A model generated the notes under the pieces. It was not told the origin of the DNA. It saw only the letters and a list, made by a program, of their open reading frames with translations, and searched no databases. From positions 1,240,001 through 1,304,000 of the forward strand of contig CBDFNN010000004.1 of NCBI GenBank assembly GCA_965250215.1: a stretch of 64,000 bases of DNA, given 5' to 3'. A program made the position numbers and the translations under genes. Within the stretch, counting starts at the first letter, position 1. Each line of letters opens with the position of its first letter. Positions 43,801 through 50,820 of this stretch are shown here, in pieces. This stretch comes from CBDFNN01 sp965250215 (GTDB taxonomy: Bacteria; Bacteroidota; Rhodothermia; Rhodothermales; DATKEJ01).

Positions 43801-44005
43801 CCTCGATGTCTAGACGCAGGTCGGCCTTTCTTGTGCTGATATCCGGGCCATGGCATAAGTAGCAACGATCAGAAAGGATGGGCTTGATGTCTCGATTGTA
43901 ATCGACATCCTCCGTTAGAGACGCAAGCTGGACCTCAACAGATTCGGGAATCGATGGTGAGCAGGCAAAGAGTAGTAGCAGGACAGCAGGCGTGAATCGT
44001 CTCAT
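40835..44005 (-). CDS. PSCyt1-DUF1549-LamG-DUF1553 cytochrome-like lipoprotein (operon 3)
   Basis: 1056 residues from ATG 44005, which opens a lipoprotein signal (MRRFTPAVLLLLFAC, Cys15); the open frame to 44140 adds an implausible basic/cysteine-rich head. PSCyt1 with CYLCH at 48-52 and 'FHMPP'; DUF1549 with 'LTGLPPTKEDI', 'FGERMATEWLDVARYADSHGYQ' and second haem motif CARCH before DHKFDPIS; a LamG/concanavalin-like insert (about 430-690: 'AHYPFDRL', 'FSSGIWIKVL', 'GKWEHLTITYDGSS', 'IDDWKIFDYELT'); then DUF1553 ('ARVTVNRFWQYIFGTALVSTPDDFGNQG'). The LamG insert suggests glycan binding linked to a haem redox unit. Confidence 0.9.
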   Translation of the reverse strand: MRRFTPAVLLLLFACSPSIPESVEVQLASLTEDVDYNRDIKPILSDRCYLCHGPDISTRKADLRLDIEEGAREVIGSKDIIRRLVSTDPQFHMPPPESNVTVTDEEKALIIKWIDQGAPFQKHWSFIPASMPELPTVQQEDWPITDIDQFILAKIEKTGLTPADRATKETLLRRASFDLTGLPPTKEDIESFLNDNSQDAYENLVDNLLATVHFGERMATEWLDVARYADSHGYQDDGMRNMWPYRDWVIKAFNQNMPFDQFTTWQLAGDLLENPTDEQLLATAFNRNHLQTQEGGVIEEEYRTEYVADRTDVVTRAYLGMSARCARCHDHKFDPISQKEYFQMFSFFNNNNERGQIPYSGEAAPTLIMLDDEDKERRNSLEDEIAELEEVLDYKHESYDSGFQTWKSSRDESQVVASMPIAHYPFDRLDEKQDKDKTKYYFASNTAKVADAVLAGDQDQLPTQVEGKVETALTLVGDSWVDTIKEVKHFERNEPFSSGIWIKVLTDSVEGPMIAQSAGLMNGDRGILTKLMLDGRIEISLNHVAPDNSIIRVSKNPIEVGKWEHLTITYDGSSKASGFNIYRDGRHFDSEILVDNLNKSIITDSVGGNWNGYTHMKFGKLAESSLDSVVIDDWKIFDYELTPLEVLSESGQTDDQSSDDDLRRYYVQRINPEYKKQLEKATKQRGELNDFMTAQPEVMIMQERSFKRPTYILDRGAYDAPTEEVSEGVIEAILAFDESLPRNRLGLAKWILDPQNPLTARVTVNRFWQYIFGTALVSTPDDFGNQGAFPSHPLLLDYLATDFVESGWDVKALIKKMVMSSTYMQSSIGSDLALEKDPSNTLYSRGSSYRLPAEMVRDNALAASGLMVREVGGPSVYPYQPAGLWKELATRNATVYNQDSGDNLYRRSMYTIWKRTTPPPTMTNFDAPERNFCVVKRQNTNTPLQALVLMNDPQFVEAARILAERMLKEGGNSVVDRISLGFLLLTSRKPNDSELAGLLDLYESELELYKKDQASAIQLLSIGDFPRDKRLDPAETAAYTVVANTIMNFDEAIYKR

Positions 44006-44318
44006 ACAAAAATATAGCGAAGCGACCTGACTTATTGCAAAGCAAATTCGGGGTAGTTGCCTACAAAATCGCGCTCTCGCTGACTTTGAAGCCAATTTGA
44101 CCATGAGCACCTCTGGACCCGACCTGCAAGCCATTGTCAAGTCTCATCCGAGGCTAGTTATTATTAAGCACAAGTTTCTAATAATCGAAGATATTGAAAA
44201 CGCCATTTCCTTTGTGAATTATGTCGTCAGACAAATACTTTGGGCGATAAAGCGGCGTCAAACTAATAACTACTCCATATTGACCTCTTATTCTTTTAAA
44301 CACACATTGAGGAGACGG
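44006..44318. other. Divergent intergenic region, operon 3 / VCBS gene
   Basis: 313 bases between two outward-facing starts. It must hold both promoters, but no convincing sigma-factor boxes, operator palindromes or structured RNA were recognised. Only the Shine-Dalgarno at its right end is clear. Confidence 0.4.
44309..44314 (+). promoter_or_regulatory. Shine-Dalgarno GAGGAG fixing the VCBS gene start
   Basis: GAGGAG four bases before ATG 44319, one of few strong ribosome-binding sites in the window; together with the signal peptide it selects this start over the in-frame ATG at 44097. Confidence 0.7.
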
Positions 44319-45965
44319 ATGAGGACGATAAGCTTTACAATCGCACTTTTTACCCTCATTTTATTTGAGTCATCTGGACCGAAATTCGACGGCCTGGAGA
44401 CCGAAGATTTTTCTGTCTCTGAAAATTTAGACGAAAGATTTCGCAAGTACGAGCTCATAACCAACAAGGCCGAGAGACAAACCGTTATGGCTGGCTTCAT
44501 TCTTGACCGGCCCACCGCCGAGCTCGTCGTTCTAGAAGTTGAGGAAGTTGGTTCGACCTCGGCACGAATATATTCCCTCGAAAATGGCGAATGGGGAATT
44601 GCAAACAAGTTGACCTTAGGGGCACCAGTTTTTGTCGACCTCGTCAATATCGATGGCCAAGATCGTCTTCTCAGCTACGAATCTGGATCGCTTCTGTGGT
44701 TTGATATCGTTTCGGGTTCAATGAATGAAATCGCTCGGCTCAGTTCCAGTTTTCTGCCACCTCGAAAAGATGAAATCCCACATCTTGATATCAGTCGAGA
44801 CATCAATGCCGACGGATTCGATGACTTGCTTATACCGGACTTCGATGGATTCTGGGTTCTTGTTCAAAAGACGAATGGTGAATTTGCAGACCCAGTCAAA
44901 GTCGGCAATGAAAGCGATTTAACACGCATCACCGGAGCAGACGGATATCGATATGACTCTTGGAGTCAGAGCCGCGTCCATGAATTCGATTACAATAAGG
45001 ACGGAAGAGTCGACCTAGTATATTGGAAGGAAGATCATTTCGCGGTCCATCTCCAAAATGAACAGGGATTGTTTGACCAGGTCTCTACGACCTTCACTAC
45101 GCAGCTTCCTTTCGATTCCGACAACCTCAATTGGCTAGACTCACACGAAATGAAGGGTCGGATACTGGATTCAATTGCGGATATGAACGATGATGGAATC
45201 GCTGATATGGTCCTCTACACACTTGAGGGCGAAACTGAATCTGGAAAGCGATCAGCATATCGCGTTTACTTTGCTAGCATCGAAAATGGAGTCACCGTTT
45301 TCGCGAGTGAGGAGGGCGATGTCTTTGAGACCAGTGATCATATTCAACTTTCCATGGATCGGCTCGATTTTGAAGGCGATGGAGATATCGATCTAATCTT
45401 GACAACAATGCATGTCAAGTATCTTTCAGCTAGTCTATGGAAGAAATTGAAAGGATCGATGGGAGACGATATTTGGCTTGAGCTCGAGTTCTATGAAATG
45501 GAGGACGGTCGCTTTCCCGACCAGCCAAACTTTACAAAGAAAGTTGCTCTTGACGGCCCTCCAAGTCACACTGAACCGTTGTGGATTCCTCTAGTGCAGG
45601 CTATTAATGGTGGGAAGCATAAGAACCGCAGCTCCAAGGATCTCTATCCTCGAGCATTCAACATGGTTGCCATGCTAGGTGATGTGACTGGAGATGATCA
45701 CCTCGACTTACTCATTGAGTCAACCCACAGAGGGCTTGATCTTTCTTACGGTGGGTTGAGTGCTGAGATATTCACCCGGAAGTCAAAGGATATCTCAGTC
45801 TCCGTTCCAAGTGATGAGGAGTATGTGTGGATGTTCGATATGAACAAGGACGGCAAGCAAGATATTATTATGCATCATCCCTTCTCAGAACGAGATGTCC
45901 ACGGAGGTCGCAAGCAAGGGTCTGGAGAGGAGCCACATCGCGTCGTCGTGTTAATGAGTCTTTGA
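44319..45965 (+). CDS. Secreted VCBS/FG-GAP repeat protein
   Basis: 548 residues with a signal peptide (MRTISFTIALFTLILFESSG). The body carries at least six VCBS/FG-GAP calcium-loop motifs of D-x-N-x-D-G-x-x-D-L type: 'DINADGFDDLL', 'DYNKDGRVDLV', 'DMNDDGIADMV', 'DFEGDGDIDLI', 'DVTGDDHLDLL', 'DMNKDGKQDII', giving a beta-propeller. No sorting domain or enzyme domain is visible. Likely secreted or surface binding protein. Divergent from the operon 3 cytochrome gene, mirroring the FG-GAP lipoprotein in operon 1. Its TGA stop abuts the stop of the convergent gene with no base between. Confidence 0.85.
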   Translation: MRTISFTIALFTLILFESSGPKFDGLETEDFSVSENLDERFRKYELITNKAERQTVMAGFILDRPTAELVVLEVEEVGSTSARIYSLENGEWGIANKLTLGAPVFVDLVNIDGQDRLLSYESGSLLWFDIVSGSMNEIARLSSSFLPPRKDEIPHLDISRDINADGFDDLLIPDFDGFWVLVQKTNGEFADPVKVGNESDLTRITGADGYRYDSWSQSRVHEFDYNKDGRVDLVYWKEDHFAVHLQNEQGLFDQVSTTFTTQLPFDSDNLNWLDSHEMKGRILDSIADMNDDGIADMVLYTLEGETESGKRSAYRVYFASIENGVTVFASEEGDVFETSDHIQLSMDRLDFEGDGDIDLILTTMHVKYLSASLWKKLKGSMGDDIWLELEFYEMEDGRFPDQPNFTKKVALDGPPSHTEPLWIPLVQAINGGKHKNRSSKDLYPRAFNMVAMLGDVTGDDHLDLLIESTHRGLDLSYGGLSAEIFTRKSKDISVSVPSDEEYVWMFDMNKDGKQDIIMHHPFSERDVHGGRKQGSGEEPHRVVVLMSL

Positions 45966-46709
45966 TCATATGATTAGGCTATCCATTGCTCGTTGATATG
46001 GGCCAGGTCCTTTGCTGATTCTAGAGACACCTGCTTCTGCCAAGCTCTGGATACTAAGCTCATCGTTTCGGAGCATGATGTTGACTGGAAGATGGCATTC
46101 TTCGCAAATCGTTCTTATCGACTCCATATCCAGCAAAGAAGGGATAAATATTCCACTTGCTCCAGCAACTTCGAAGGCCGTCGCTCTATCCAAAACTTCA
46201 GAGATCGCTCGATTGGAATCGTTTGGATAGAGATCTTTGATGTAGACGTCTGTTCGGGCGTTAATAAATAAGTCGATTCTCAGGTCATTGGCAGCGGACC
46301 TTGCCGCGATGATTCGTTCAGCCTGAGTATTGATGTCATACAATCCGTCACCGGACAAGTGACCGTCTTCCAGATTGATTCCGACCGCACCGGCTTCGAT
46401 CACCTTTTTTGTTGTGCGATAGACTTCAGAACCAGTCTTGCCATAGCCTGTCTCGACATCTAGAGATACTGGAATATCTACCGCATTTACAATTCTCTCT
46501 AGGTTTGCGACGACTAGTGGAAACGGTAGGTTTTCTCCGTCCCTGTATCCGTGAGATTCGGCAACGGAGTGGCTTCCCGTGGCCAAAGCTTGTGCACCAT
46601 TAGCAGCGACTGCCTTGGCGCTTCCCGCGTCCCAAATATTAGTTAGAACGAGTGGTGAGTCACCATAGTGAAGTTGCTTGAATAGCTTTACGTTTTCCTT
46701 TTGTGTCAT
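45966..46709 (-). CDS. Isocitrate lyase/PEP mutase superfamily enzyme
   Basis: 247 residues, TIM-barrel of the ICL/PEPM superfamily, 'oxaloacetate decarboxylase/phosphonomutase-like' branch: 'LTNIWDAGSAKAVAANGAQALATGSHSVAES', 'VDIPVSLDVETGYGKTGSEV', 'VIEAGAVGINLEDGH', 'ERIIAARSAA', 'LFINARTDVY'. Mg-binding acidic residues (DVETGYG, NLEDG) are kept; the KKCGH lyase loop is absent, so isocitrate lyase activity is unlikely. Acts on a 2-oxo acid C-C or C-P bond; substrate unknown. Its ATG lies inside the Ada gene (50-base overlap in another frame). Confidence 0.85.
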   Translation of the reverse strand: MTQKENVKLFKQLHYGDSPLVLTNIWDAGSAKAVAANGAQALATGSHSVAESHGYRDGENLPFPLVVANLERIVNAVDIPVSLDVETGYGKTGSEVYRTTKKVIEAGAVGINLEDGHLSGDGLYDINTQAERIIAARSAANDLRIDLFINARTDVYIKDLYPNDSNRAISEVLDRATAFEVAGASGIFIPSLLDMESIRTICEECHLPVNIMLRNDELSIQSLAEAGVSRISKGPGPYQRAMDSLII

Positions 46710-47751
46710 TATTTTCCTTTTCGTGATCTAGTAGCCAAGATTTTCTCGATAATCCGCCCGCATAGCCACCCAGACCACCGTTTTTATTAATCACTCTGTG
46801 GCAGGGAATAATGATCGCAACTTGATTGGACGCATTTGCGCTTGCCACAGCACGAATGGCTTTGGGCTTGCCGATAGCCTTGGCGATGTCAGCGTAGGAT
46901 CGGGTTTCTCCTAAAGGTATATCGCGCAAGGCCTTCCAAACAGAAGCCTGGAAGTCCGTCCCCCAAGCAGCTATAGGAATGGAGAAGCTGTCTAGTGAGC
47001 CAGAGAAATAATCATCCAACTCTGTCCGCAGTTTCGAAATGATGACCGTTTCGCCTGGAACGATGGGGCGGCGGGTTTTGGCCCGGAGTCGAGTGTATTC
47101 TCGATTTAATTCTTTCCGATTCTCAAACTCCAGAAGAAATAGTTCTTTTTCGTCCGCAATGGCAATCATCGGACCTAGTGGAGTATCCAGCCAGGTCGCG
47201 TAGAGAAGGTTTTGTTCGGCCTTTGTTGGTGCGCTTCCCATTACATGAGTAAATGCGTCACGGAATCCACTACTAGAATCGTAGCCGAAATCGAGCTGAG
47301 ACTTGATTACCGATTCGCCTTTCTTGATCTGTTCCATGGCAAGTCCCATTCGCCGAGCTCTCGCATATTGTACAAAGGTCATCCCAAATCGTTTTTTGAA
47401 TTGGCGTCTTACGGTCGAGGTTTCGGTCGATAGTGATTTGAAGTCATCGTCTGTCCAGCGTTTGTCTGGATTTGCTTCAACCGCATTGACAAGCTTTCGA
47501 ACTAGTGGGTTGACCTCGTTAGGAAGGGAGAGAGGTTGACATCGTTTACAAGGTCGAAATGAAGCTTGTAGTGCCGATTGCGGTGTTTTGAAAAACTCGC
47601 AGTTCTCGAACTTTGGTTTTCGGGCTGGGCAGGTTGGCCTGCAGAAGATGCCGGTCGTCTTGACACCTACGTAGAATACACCCTCGAATTCTGGGTCTTT
47701 GGAAATTAGAGCCTCGTAATAGGCCTTGATATTGCTCTGCTGATATATCAT
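46660..47751 (-). CDS. ada: Ada: methylphosphotriester/O6-methylguanine-DNA methyltransferase and AraC regulator
   Basis: 363 residues. N-terminal zinc domain with the four cysteines at 37, 41, 68 and 71 (FCRPTCPARKP...FRPCKRC), one of which accepts methyl from phosphotriesters; AraC HTH (about 85-185); 'LDTPLGPMIAIAD' ribonuclease-like domain; and the methyltransferase with active Cys317 in 'IIIPCHRVINKNGGLGGYAGG'. Suicidal repair of alkylated DNA and activator of the adaptive response. The C-terminal tail after 'WLLDHEKEN' is extra and overlaps the downstream gene by 50 bases, which suggests coupled translation of a metabolic enzyme with a repair gene. Confidence 0.93.
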   Translation of the reverse strand: MIYQQSNIKAYYEALISKDPEFEGVFYVGVKTTGIFCRPTCPARKPKFENCEFFKTPQSALQASFRPCKRCQPLSLPNEVNPLVRKLVNAVEANPDKRWTDDDFKSLSTETSTVRRQFKKRFGMTFVQYARARRMGLAMEQIKKGESVIKSQLDFGYDSSSGFRDAFTHVMGSAPTKAEQNLLYATWLDTPLGPMIAIADEKELFLLEFENRKELNREYTRLRAKTRRPIVPGETVIISKLRTELDDYFSGSLDSFSIPIAAWGTDFQASVWKALRDIPLGETRSYADIAKAIGKPKAIRAVASANASNQVAIIIPCHRVINKNGGLGGYAGGLSRKSWLLDHEKENNDTKGKRKAIQATSLW

Positions 47752-48172
47752 GGAGATCTCAGGTTGAATGCTTGTCAGACAAACTAACGACTAAGAAATA
47801 GTCGCGTAACCGGAAATCAGGCATCGATATTTTTAGTCACTGGCCGAATACGAATCGCATGAGATCAAGGCACTTGTTTTCCTGAAATAGAGGTTGAAAT
47901 CCATTGCATTTATTCGTGAGAGATCGATAAGAAATAGTAATGAGCTCTAGGCGACCCAGGGAGTCCTATCTGAAAACCTAGAAGACTGGTTCAATAGAAA
48001 TACCGTATTCCCGTTGATTCAATTTGACTCGGGATACTGCTATTGTTTAAAGACTAGTCTGATTCGGATCATCATCCCTATTCAGGGTAAGATTTTGGTG
48101 TGACCAATTGGAATAATGATTAGTTTTTTAGCGACATCTGTTTCAATGGATTCACTTTTTCATCTGCTTCAT
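47752..48172. other. Intergenic stretch with nothing recognised
   Basis: 421 bases upstream of ada and beyond the stop of the next minus-strand gene. No tandem repeat, terminator hairpin, RNA gene or convincing small ORF was seen. It must contain the ada promoter; an Ada box could not be picked out by eye. Confidence 0.4.
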
Positions 48173-50590
48173 TTACAAAGCGGTCTTTTTCTGCCTCAAC
48201 ATAAATACACCTTCCGTAACCGACGACACGATAATAGTCCCAGACTTGAAGAAGGGATAGTTACTCCAAGAGCCGGCAAAACCAGGATCGTTCGCGCTCC
48301 AAGGCACGGTATCAAAATAGCCGACCTCCACGGGATTGATCGGGTCGGCAATATCCAAAATGCGCAGCCCTCCGATGTAGTTGGATTGATACATGTAATT
48401 GCCTTTCACATACAAGTTGTGGTCCGAAACCTTCGTTGTACCGAAGTGCTCCTTGACCAATACAGGGTCATCAAGGTCTTCCATGTCGTAGATCATCGTC
48501 CTCGTTCCCTCCATCTCAGTTTGGAGTTCGTCTCCCTCATCGTCTAGGTAGAAGTATTTCTGGTCATCTGTCAGCCATCCCTGATGGGCATATCCTACAG
48601 AAGGGTAGTCAACGGCAGACAAAGTGACAGGTTTGCTCTTGTCAGACACGTCCACAACCAAGAGGAGACGCTCGTTTGAGTTGAAGCAGATCTCTTTGCC
48701 AACATGTTCGGTATCGGGACCGGTGTAGTTCACACATTGAGCATCGTGCGTGACACCGCGACCCGCACTTGGATGGGTCACATCGTGATAGCAGCCGGCG
48801 AATTTGGGCTCTAGAGGATTTCTGATATCGACCATGTGCAGCGACCCGCCGCAAGTCTCTCCACCATCCGAGTTTCCGACAAGGTAGGCAAAGCCGGAAT
48901 CCTCGTTGATCACAACATTGTGAGAGGAGTAAATACCATCGTAGACTACATCAGCTTCAAAAGTAGCCGGGACTACTTTGAGGTCTCGCAATTTTTTCAG
49001 ATCGAAAATCTGCATTCCATGTTTTCCGACATTGTCGGCCACAACGAAGGCGTAGTTTTGATAGGTCTTGACGTCTCGCCAGTGATTAGGGACGGATGTG
49101 TCTGTTGCAGGGAGATCTCCAAGATAGACGGGATTGTTTGCATTGCTGACATCAATAAAGGAGGTACCGTCACTTCGTCCGACGATGGCTATTTCAGCGC
49201 CCGTCTCTGGATCGGTCCATCCCCAAACGTCATTCATGATAACGCCTCGCTTGGCACCTACTTCCCTGTTAGGTAGGAAAGAAAGGATGTCGACATTAGA
49301 GCAATCAAATTCGCTTGCAGAGCCTTCCTCACATTTGACCTCGTCGCCTGTAATGGACTCCAATCCGCGGCCTTCGTCACCAACATCTCCGACCTGTTTC
49401 CACGCGCCCGAGTACTCGTCTTGCATGAATACGTAAACTTTTCCTTCACCAAAGTCGGCCTTCATTGCTGCGACTATGGCCATGTCTTCGCCAGCAGCAA
49501 CCTTTAGACCGATGCCCGTTCGAGAAGATGTCTTCTCGACTGTCAGTTTGCCGATGGCCACATATTCTTCCGTCGTTCGGTCTAGTTTGAAGGTGTGGAC
49601 GGCCCCGATGTTTTTGTCGGCTCCTGGTGACCCAACCCATACTTGATTTCCCTTCAACAAAACACTCGATCCAAAGCCGGGTCGTGACAAATCCTCAGGT
49701 TGAATAATTTTGAAAGGCTCCCAAATATTCTGGTCGCTCAGATCCATCACGATCGCAGCTCCAGGATTGTTCGGACCACGATTGCCGGAATTGGCATCTA
49801 ATCCAGGTGCCGAGATGATGACTCGGTCGCCAACCCAATCCATTTCCAAGCCGAAATGAGAGCTCTTTTCTCCAAAGGGACTTTCGATTTGTTGTTTGTG
49901 TTCAGCGCTGGCATCGCTACCGCTGAAATAATGAACCGAACCAGTTCCTGTATCCGCTGCTCCCACTAGGAATCCCTTGGGGCCGGCTGTTACGCTGGAT
50001 CCAAATCGACCTCCTTCTTCCAGTGCAATTGGATTGAAAGGTCTTACCTGCCATGCGCCGTCTACTTTCTGAGCCACACCGGCTGCCCCTGTTCCCATGT
50101 AACCCGGCGCTCCGACCGCAATTTTGTCACCGTGAACGTCCAGTGCATAACCAAAGAAGGCCTCTTCGTTGCAACCTGGAATAACCAGTCGATCTGCTGA
50201 TACCCAGCGCCCGCTGCTCGCTTTTGTATATATATAGATGGCTCCGCAATTGTTGTCGGTGTAGGGCGCAGAGATGGCAAGGACTTGATTGCTAGCAGCA
50301 ATGGAGTAGCCAAATCCATCCGTAACCTTTAGCCCGTCTGGTGCGAGTTTTTGTCGCTCGACCCATTCGCCATCCTTGAGTTCGAATACAAAGACGCTTC
50401 CAGTTTGCGCAGGAGGTGCTTGAAACAGAGTCGAGATACCCGTCATCGAGGCGATTATGTGGTCACCATCGACGGCAATGTCGGATCCGAAGCCGGCCAT
50501 CGAGCCGCTCGGAGATTGATATTGATCTGCCGTCTGGGCAAGAACAGTTAGAGGGAGAAGAAGGAGGAGGACTAGCGAGGTGATTTTCAT
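48173..50590 (-). CDS. Secreted choice-of-anchor B protein with FG-GAP N-half
   Basis: 805 residues. Signal peptide (1-18, ...TVLA-QT). Residues about 25-400 form an FG-GAP/integrin-like propeller ('FGSDIAVDGDHIIAS', 'FGYSIAASNQVLAISAPYTDNN', 'FGYALDVHGDKIAVGAPGY', 'FGSSVLLKGNQVWVGSPGADK'). Residues about 430-800 are a choice-of-anchor B (LVIVD) propeller ('SFIDVSNANNPVYLGDLPA', 'NYAFVVADNVGKHGMQIFDL', 'GYAHQGWLTDDQKYFYLDDEGDE', 'GLRILDIADPINPVEVGYFDT'). Expected surface or periplasmic location; function unknown. No sorting domain at the C-terminus. Confidence 0.88.
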   Translation of the reverse strand: MKITSLVLLLLLPLTVLAQTADQYQSPSGSMAGFGSDIAVDGDHIIASMTGISTLFQAPPAQTGSVFVFELKDGEWVERQKLAPDGLKVTDGFGYSIAASNQVLAISAPYTDNNCGAIYIYTKASSGRWVSADRLVIPGCNEEAFFGYALDVHGDKIAVGAPGYMGTGAAGVAQKVDGAWQVRPFNPIALEEGGRFGSSVTAGPKGFLVGAADTGTGSVHYFSGSDASAEHKQQIESPFGEKSSHFGLEMDWVGDRVIISAPGLDANSGNRGPNNPGAAIVMDLSDQNIWEPFKIIQPEDLSRPGFGSSVLLKGNQVWVGSPGADKNIGAVHTFKLDRTTEEYVAIGKLTVEKTSSRTGIGLKVAAGEDMAIVAAMKADFGEGKVYVFMQDEYSGAWKQVGDVGDEGRGLESITGDEVKCEEGSASEFDCSNVDILSFLPNREVGAKRGVIMNDVWGWTDPETGAEIAIVGRSDGTSFIDVSNANNPVYLGDLPATDTSVPNHWRDVKTYQNYAFVVADNVGKHGMQIFDLKKLRDLKVVPATFEADVVYDGIYSSHNVVINEDSGFAYLVGNSDGGETCGGSLHMVDIRNPLEPKFAGCYHDVTHPSAGRGVTHDAQCVNYTGPDTEHVGKEICFNSNERLLLVVDVSDKSKPVTLSAVDYPSVGYAHQGWLTDDQKYFYLDDEGDELQTEMEGTRTMIYDMEDLDDPVLVKEHFGTTKVSDHNLYVKGNYMYQSNYIGGLRILDIADPINPVEVGYFDTVPWSANDPGFAGSWSNYPFFKSGTIIVSSVTEGVFMLRQKKTAL

Positions 50591-50715
50591 AGGTAAGGAG
50601 GTTTATGAATCAATAATAGCCCATTTAGGCCAGTATTTGAAACGATGGCCATTCTGTGTGGATTGGCGATGGTGGATCCCTCGGATCCTTCGCATCGCGG
50701 GATGACTAGATCGCG

Positions 50716-50750
50716 ACTAATGACCAAGGACCACGGACCAAAGACCAACA
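50716..50750. repeat. ACCAANN heptamer repeat upstream of the CSLREA gene
   Basis: Five units ACTAATG, ACCAAGG, ACCACGG, ACCAAAG, ACCAACA, ending 70 bases before the ATG at 50821; same family and orientation to the gene as at ilvE. Confidence 0.7.
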
Positions 50751-50820
50751 AGCATTTGTCCTTTTTCTCAAAGCTCTGTCGTGATTAGTGTGTAGGCTAC
50801 TCACTTTACAACGATCGACC

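Noticed and set aside
44006..44140. 45-residue extension of the operon 3 cytochrome lipoprotein
   Set aside because: It lies before a complete lipoprotein signal and has no family resemblance.
44097..44318. N-terminal extension of the VCBS protein
   Set aside because: It would place 74 hydrophilic residues before an evident signal peptide with its own Shine-Dalgarno.
47752..48172. Possible small RNA or riboswitch in the ada upstream region
   Set aside because: No stable hairpin series or conserved motif could be identified by eye.
48116..48547. 143-codon + strand open frame opposite the choice-of-anchor B gene
   Set aside because: Antisense to well-defined LVIVD repeats; no ribosome-binding site or family resemblance.
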